Positions 60,545-64,000 of a stretch of DNA of 64,000 nucleotides are shown in pieces (within the stretch, counting starts at the first letter, position 1; the number at the start of each line of letters is the position of its first letter). The position numbers were made by a program, and so were the translations under genes. Source of the stretch: Vibrio sinaloensis (lineage in GTDB: Bacteria > Pseudomonadota > Gammaproteobacteria > Enterobacterales > Vibrionaceae). The notes under the pieces are model-generated. The model ran no database searches. It was not told the origin of the DNA and was given only the letters and a program-made list of their open reading frames with translations. The stretch spans positions 186,001-250,000 of the forward strand of contig NZ_JWLV01000048.1 of assembly GCF_000808535.1 (NCBI RefSeq), given 5' to 3'.

Positions 60545-61525
60545 ATGGCTCAGCAGATTGAATTAACCAATACAGTACAAGATAGCCAACTGGGTCAACG
60601 CCTGGATCAAGCTATCGCCGAATTATTCGCCGATTTTTCGCGCTCTCGACTAAAAGAATGGTTGTTGGCGGGGAAAGTCCAAGTCAACGGTGAAGTTGTA
60701 ACCAAACCTCGCACCAAAGTGATGGGCGGGGAGGAAATCATTCTGCAAGCGGAACTTGAAGATGAAGAGCGCTGGGAAGCGCAAGATATTCCTCTTGATA
60801 TCGTCTATGAAGATGACGATATTTTGGTGATTAACAAACCGCGTGGTTTTGTTGTTCATCCAGGTGCGGGCACGCCAGATGGCACCGTCCTTAATGCGTT
60901 GTTGCATCATTACCCAAACATAGCCGAAGTGCCTCGTGCAGGTATCGTCCATCGTTTAGATAAAGATACTACCGGCTTAATGGTTGTGGCGAAAACCGTC
61001 CCTGCGCAAACTCGTCTGGTACGTGCTTTGCAGAAAAAACGCAATTTTGTCCGTGAGTATGAAGCCATCGCGATTGGCCGCATGACAGCGGGTGGTCGAA
61101 TTGAACAGCCGATCGGTCGTCATTCGACTAAACGTACTTTGATGGCGGTTAGCCCCATGGGTAAACCAGCGGTGACGCATTACCGTGTTGCGGAGCACTT
61201 CCGCGAACATACGCGCATCCGCCTTCGCTTGGAAACGGGTCGTACTCACCAAATTCGTGTTCACATGTCCTATCTTCAGCATCCTCTATTAGGGGATAGT
61301 GCGTATGGTGGCCGAGCGCGTATTCCTAGTGGCGCAACTGAAGAACTGGCGGAAAAAATCCGCAGTTTTGACCGTCAAGCGCTGCACGCGGTGATGCTGA
61401 AATTTGAACACCCTATTACCGGTGAAGAAGTCGAATTCCATGCTCCTGTTCCTGATGATATGGTCGAAATGGCGGAAGCGCTGCGTCAAGATACTCAAGA
61501 ACACGGTTTACAAGACGAGTTCTAG
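60545..61525 (+). CDS. rluD: 23S rRNA pseudouridine synthase RluD
   Basis: Makes pseudouridines 1911, 1915 and 1917 in helix 69 of 23S rRNA, important for ribosome assembly. The 326-residue product has an N-terminal S4 domain (about 16-75, RLDQAIAELFADFSRSRLKEWL) and the catalytic motif HRLDKDTTGLMVVAK near 138 with the active Asp. pgeF starts 2 bases after its stop. Confidence 0.96.
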   Translation: MAQQIELTNTVQDSQLGQRLDQAIAELFADFSRSRLKEWLLAGKVQVNGEVVTKPRTKVMGGEEIILQAELEDEERWEAQDIPLDIVYEDDDILVINKPRGFVVHPGAGTPDGTVLNALLHHYPNIAEVPRAGIVHRLDKDTTGLMVVAKTVPAQTRLVRALQKKRNFVREYEAIAIGRMTAGGRIEQPIGRHSTKRTLMAVSPMGKPAVTHYRVAEHFREHTRIRLRLETGRTHQIRVHMSYLQHPLLGDSAYGGRARIPSGATEELAEKIRSFDRQALHAVMLKFEHPITGEEVEFHAPVPDDMVEMAEALRQDTQEHGLQDEF

Positions 61526-61527
61526 CT

Positions 61528-62256
61528 ATGGAAATGATTATCCCCAACTGGCCTGCGCCCCAAAATATCAAAGCGTTTGCTTCAACTCGAAATGGAGGCT
61601 GCTCACAGGCGCCTTATAACGGCTTAAACCTCGGGGCTCACGTTGGGGATGATGATAAAACAGTTCAGCAAAATAGAGCATTGCTGGCAGAGTTTGCCAA
61701 AATGCCATCGGCACCTGTTTGGCTTAACCAGACACACTCGACAGTGGTCACTGAGGTGAGCCAGCCCACAGGTGAAGTGTTAAATGCTGATGGCCTGTTT
61801 ACCCAAAACTCAGGTATTGTCTGTTCTGCGATGACCGCGGATTGCTTGCCAGTTTTATTAACTAATACAGATGGCACTCAAGTCGCGGCGGTTCATGCTG
61901 GTTGGCGTGGTTTGGCCAATGGCATTGTCGAAAATGCGCTTCTTCATTTTGAAGGGGAAGTCATGGCTTGGATTGGGCCTGCTATTGGTAAAAGTGCATT
62001 TGAAGTTGGCGAAGATGTGTTAAATGCGTTTTGCTCTTTTGATCCTCAAGCTAAACTCGCTTTTCAAGACAAAGGTAGCTCAGGTAAATATCTGGCTGAT
62101 ATGAACCTTCTTGTTACACAGAGGCTTAATAAATCAGGCGTTACGCAAGTCTATTACAGTGACCTGTGTACCTATCAAAACCCAGAGCAGTTTTACTCAT
62201 ATCGCCGTGACGGTGTGACCGGACGCCAAGCGACGTTTATTTGGATTGAATCCTAG
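61528..62256 (+). CDS. pgeF: multicopper-like purine nucleoside enzyme PgeF (YfiH)
   Basis: YfiH/LACC1-family protein; reported as a peptidoglycan-editing factor and as a purine nucleoside phosphorylase/adenosine deaminase. The 242-residue product has the zinc/copper ligand pattern: LNQTHSTVV (His), MTADCLPVLL (Cys) and AAVHAGWRGLANG (His). It is translationally coupled to rluD, as in E. coli (rluD-yfiH-clpB), and clpB follows with its own heat-shock promoter. Confidence 0.93.
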   Translation: MEMIIPNWPAPQNIKAFASTRNGGCSQAPYNGLNLGAHVGDDDKTVQQNRALLAEFAKMPSAPVWLNQTHSTVVTEVSQPTGEVLNADGLFTQNSGIVCSAMTADCLPVLLTNTDGTQVAAVHAGWRGLANGIVENALLHFEGEVMAWIGPAIGKSAFEVGEDVLNAFCSFDPQAKLAFQDKGSSGKYLADMNLLVTQRLNKSGVTQVYYSDLCTYQNPEQFYSYRRDGVTGRQATFIWIES

Positions 62257-62294
62257 TTCATTTCCACATCAGATAAGGTGATTTTATCTTATCT

Positions 62295-62328
62295 CCTCCC
62301 TTGAAAATCTGACATCGCGTAGCCATCT
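62295..62328 (+). promoter_or_regulatory. sigma-32 heat-shock promoter of clpB
   Basis: TCCTCCCTTGAA (-35, CTTGAA at 62300-62305) and GCCATCT (-10, at 62322-62328), 16 bases apart, fit the sigma-32 pattern CTTGAA-N13-17-CCCCATNT. RNA would start about 40 bases before the clpB ATG. Confidence 0.75.
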
Positions 62329-62376
62329 TTCATACTGATTATAGAATTCTTCTCAGTTGAGGTTAGGAAGGTAGAT

Positions 62377-64000
62377 ATGCGTCTTGACAGATTCACAAGT
62401 AAATTTCAAATCGCGATATCTGACGCTCAATCGTTGGCGTTGGGCCGCGATCATCAATACATAGAGCCAGTTCATTTAATGGTGGCACTGATGGATCAGG
62501 ATGGTAGTCCGATTCGTCCCCTGTTAACGATGCTCAATGTAGACATCACGCAGCTACGCTCAAAGCTTAGCGAGATCTTAGATCGATTGCCTAAAGTCAG
62601 TGGCATTGGGGGAGACGTTCAACTCTCTAGTGCGATGGGGACCATGTTCAACTTGTGTGACAAGGTTGCCCAAAAGCGTCAAGACGCCTACATCTCTTCT
62701 GAAATTTTCCTACTTGCGGCAATTGAAGATCGCGGTCCGTTAGGAGCATTGCTAAAAGAGCAAGGTCTAACGGAAGATAAAATCAGCGAAGCGATTGATA
62801 AAGTGCGGGGAGGTCAAAAGGTTAATGACCAAAACGCAGAAGAGCTACGTCAGGCGTTAGAGAAGTTTACGATTGACCTGACTGAACGGGCTGAACAAGG
62901 CAAACTGGATCCGGTGATTGGTCGTGATGATGAAATTCGCAGAACTATCCAAGTACTGCAGCGTCGCACCAAAAACAATCCAGTAATCATTGGTGAGCCT
63001 GGGGTTGGTAAAACGGCCATTGTAGAGGGTTTAGCGCAGCGTATCGTGAACAATGAAGTGCCAGAAGGGCTTCGCGGACGTCGAGTGCTCTCTTTAGATA
63101 TGGGCGCGCTGGTGGCTGGTGCTAAGTACCGTGGTGAGTTTGAGGAGCGCTTAAAATCGGTCTTGAACGAACTCTCTAAAGAAGAGGGCAATATTATCCT
63201 CTTTATTGATGAGATTCATACCATGGTCGGCGCGGGTAAAGGCGAAGGCTCTATGGATGCCGGTAATATGTTGAAGCCCGCTTTGGCGCGCGGAGAACTG
63301 CATTGCGTTGGTGCAACAACTTTGGATGAATACCGTCAGTACATAGAGAAAGATCCGGCGTTAGAGCGCCGCTTTCAAAAAGTAATTGTCGATGAGCCAA
63401 CCGTTGAAGATACGGTCGCGATCTTACGTGGTCTCAAGGAGCGTTATGAACTGCATCATCATGTTGAAATAACCGATCCGGCCATCGTAGCTGCGGCAAG
63501 TTTGTCACATCGCTATGTGTCAGATAGACAGTTACCTGATAAAGCCATCGACCTGATCGATGAGGCGGCTTCGAGTATTCGTATGCAAATTGACTCCAAG
63601 CCTGAAGCGCTAGACAAACTCGAACGGAAAATCATCCAACTTAAGATTGAGCAACAGGCGTTAACGAACGAGCATGACGACGCCAGTGAAAAACGCCTCA
63701 ACATACTCAATGAAGAACTTGCAGAGAAAGAACGCGAGTTTGCGGAGTTAGATGAGGTCTGGAATGCAGAGAAAGCAGCGTTGTCAGGTACTCAGCATAT
63801 CAAGTCTGAGCTAGAACAAGCTCGCTTAGATATGGAGTTCGCGCGCCGTGCGGGTGATCTCAATCGAATGTCTGAACTTCAATATGGGCGTATTCCCGAA
63901 CTTGAAAAGCAACTCGATCTGGCAACACAGGCTGAGATGCAAGAAATGACCTTGCTCCGTAACAAGGTAACAGACAACGAGATTGCAGAAGTACTCTCAA
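62377..64000 (+). CDS. clpB: ATP-dependent disaggregase ClpB (5' part, runs off the window)
   Basis: Hsp100 chaperone that, with DnaK, pulls proteins out of aggregates. 541 codons are visible of an expected 857 or so. They include the N-domain repeats (about 1-145), the first AAA+ cassette with Walker A GEPGVGKTA near 206 and Walker B ILFIDEIH near 274, and the beginning of the middle coiled coil (about 410 on, EKRLNILNEELAEKEREFAEL). GGTTAGGAAGG precedes the ATG. The gene is cut by the window edge, not broken. Confidence 0.97.
   Translation, partial: MRLDRFTSKFQIAISDAQSLALGRDHQYIEPVHLMVALMDQDGSPIRPLLTMLNVDITQLRSKLSEILDRLPKVSGIGGDVQLSSAMGTMFNLCDKVAQKRQDAYISSEIFLLAAIEDRGPLGALLKEQGLTEDKISEAIDKVRGGQKVNDQNAEELRQALEKFTIDLTERAEQGKLDPVIGRDDEIRRTIQVLQRRTKNNPVIIGEPGVGKTAIVEGLAQRIVNNEVPEGLRGRRVLSLDMGALVAGAKYRGEFEERLKSVLNELSKEEGNIILFIDEIHTMVGAGKGEGSMDAGNMLKPALARGELHCVGATTLDEYRQYIEKDPALERRFQKVIVDEPTVEDTVAILRGLKERYELHHHVEITDPAIVAAASLSHRYVSDRQLPDKAIDLIDEAASSIRMQIDSKPEALDKLERKIIQLKIEQQALTNEHDDASEKRLNILNEELAEKEREFAELDEVWNAEKAALSGTQHIKSELEQARLDMEFARRAGDLNRMSELQYGRIPELEKQLDLATQAEMQEMTLLRNKVTDNEIAEVLS

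Noticed and set aside
1..64000. Search for prophage, insertion sequences, CRISPR arrays, tRNA and rRNA genes, or integron attC sites
   Set aside because: None seen. Gene order is the conserved Vibrio core order, and no tRNA cloverleaf or repeated spacer pattern was noticed by eye.

Overview
The window is a contiguous piece of chromosome from a Vibrio (Gammaproteobacteria, Vibrionaceae). The assignment rests on protein content (VpsR, NspS/MbaA, HlyU, NptA, BtsS/BtsR) and on gene order. From memory, that order matches the large chromosome of Vibrio cholerae around lysS-vpsR through clpB almost gene for gene. I do not assert a species. I saw no rRNA, tRNA, transposase, integrase, phage gene or CRISPR array; this is core genome with about 60 genes.

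Layout: glmM, holD and rimI (28-2359); a membrane GGDEF-EAL protein (minus); prfC; trmN6-srmB (minus); brnQ; prfB (programmed frameshift) and lysS; vpsR; a short region with a 39-residue ORF and a DUF1127-like gene; tas (minus); a DUF6482-type gene convergent with mutH; a 617-base non-coding stretch rich in DnaA boxes; the rppH-ptsP-TSUP-lgt-thyA run; an EAL-only protein; nptA (minus), nhaR, hlyU; rpsT (minus); the murJ-ribF-ileS-lspA-fkpB-ispH run; a short CstA/BtsT-family transporter (minus); a lipoprotein; anmK-murQ (minus) and nagZ; btsS-btsR (minus); aroF-tyrA; a PilZ protein and an M23 peptidase (minus); ettA (minus); slt-trpR; nspS-mbaA-yjjX (minus); raiA, pheL and pheA (minus); an MltF-like transglycosylase (minus); bamD (minus); rluD-pgeF; and the 5' part of clpB.

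Four themes link the genes. (1) Cyclic-di-GMP and biofilm: a GGDEF-EAL protein, VpsR, an EAL-only protein, a PilZ protein and NspS-MbaA. (2) Cell-wall synthesis and recycling: glmM, murJ, lgt, lspA, nagZ, anmK, murQ, slt, an M23 peptidase and an MltF-like enzyme. (3) Aromatic amino acids: aroF-tyrA with TyrR boxes, pheA with a phenylalanine-rich leader and attenuator, and trpR. (4) Translation: prfC, prfB, lysS, ileS, rpsT, ettA, raiA, rluD and srmB.

The strongest non-coding signals are: a DnaA-box cluster with an IHF consensus match between mutH and rppH, positioned like E. coli DARS2; five repeats at exact 20-bp spacing matching the BtsR box, upstream of the CstA/BtsT-family gene; the pheA attenuator; a 65-nt interrupted hairpin upstream of nspS; and a folded Vibrio intergenic repeat after prfC.
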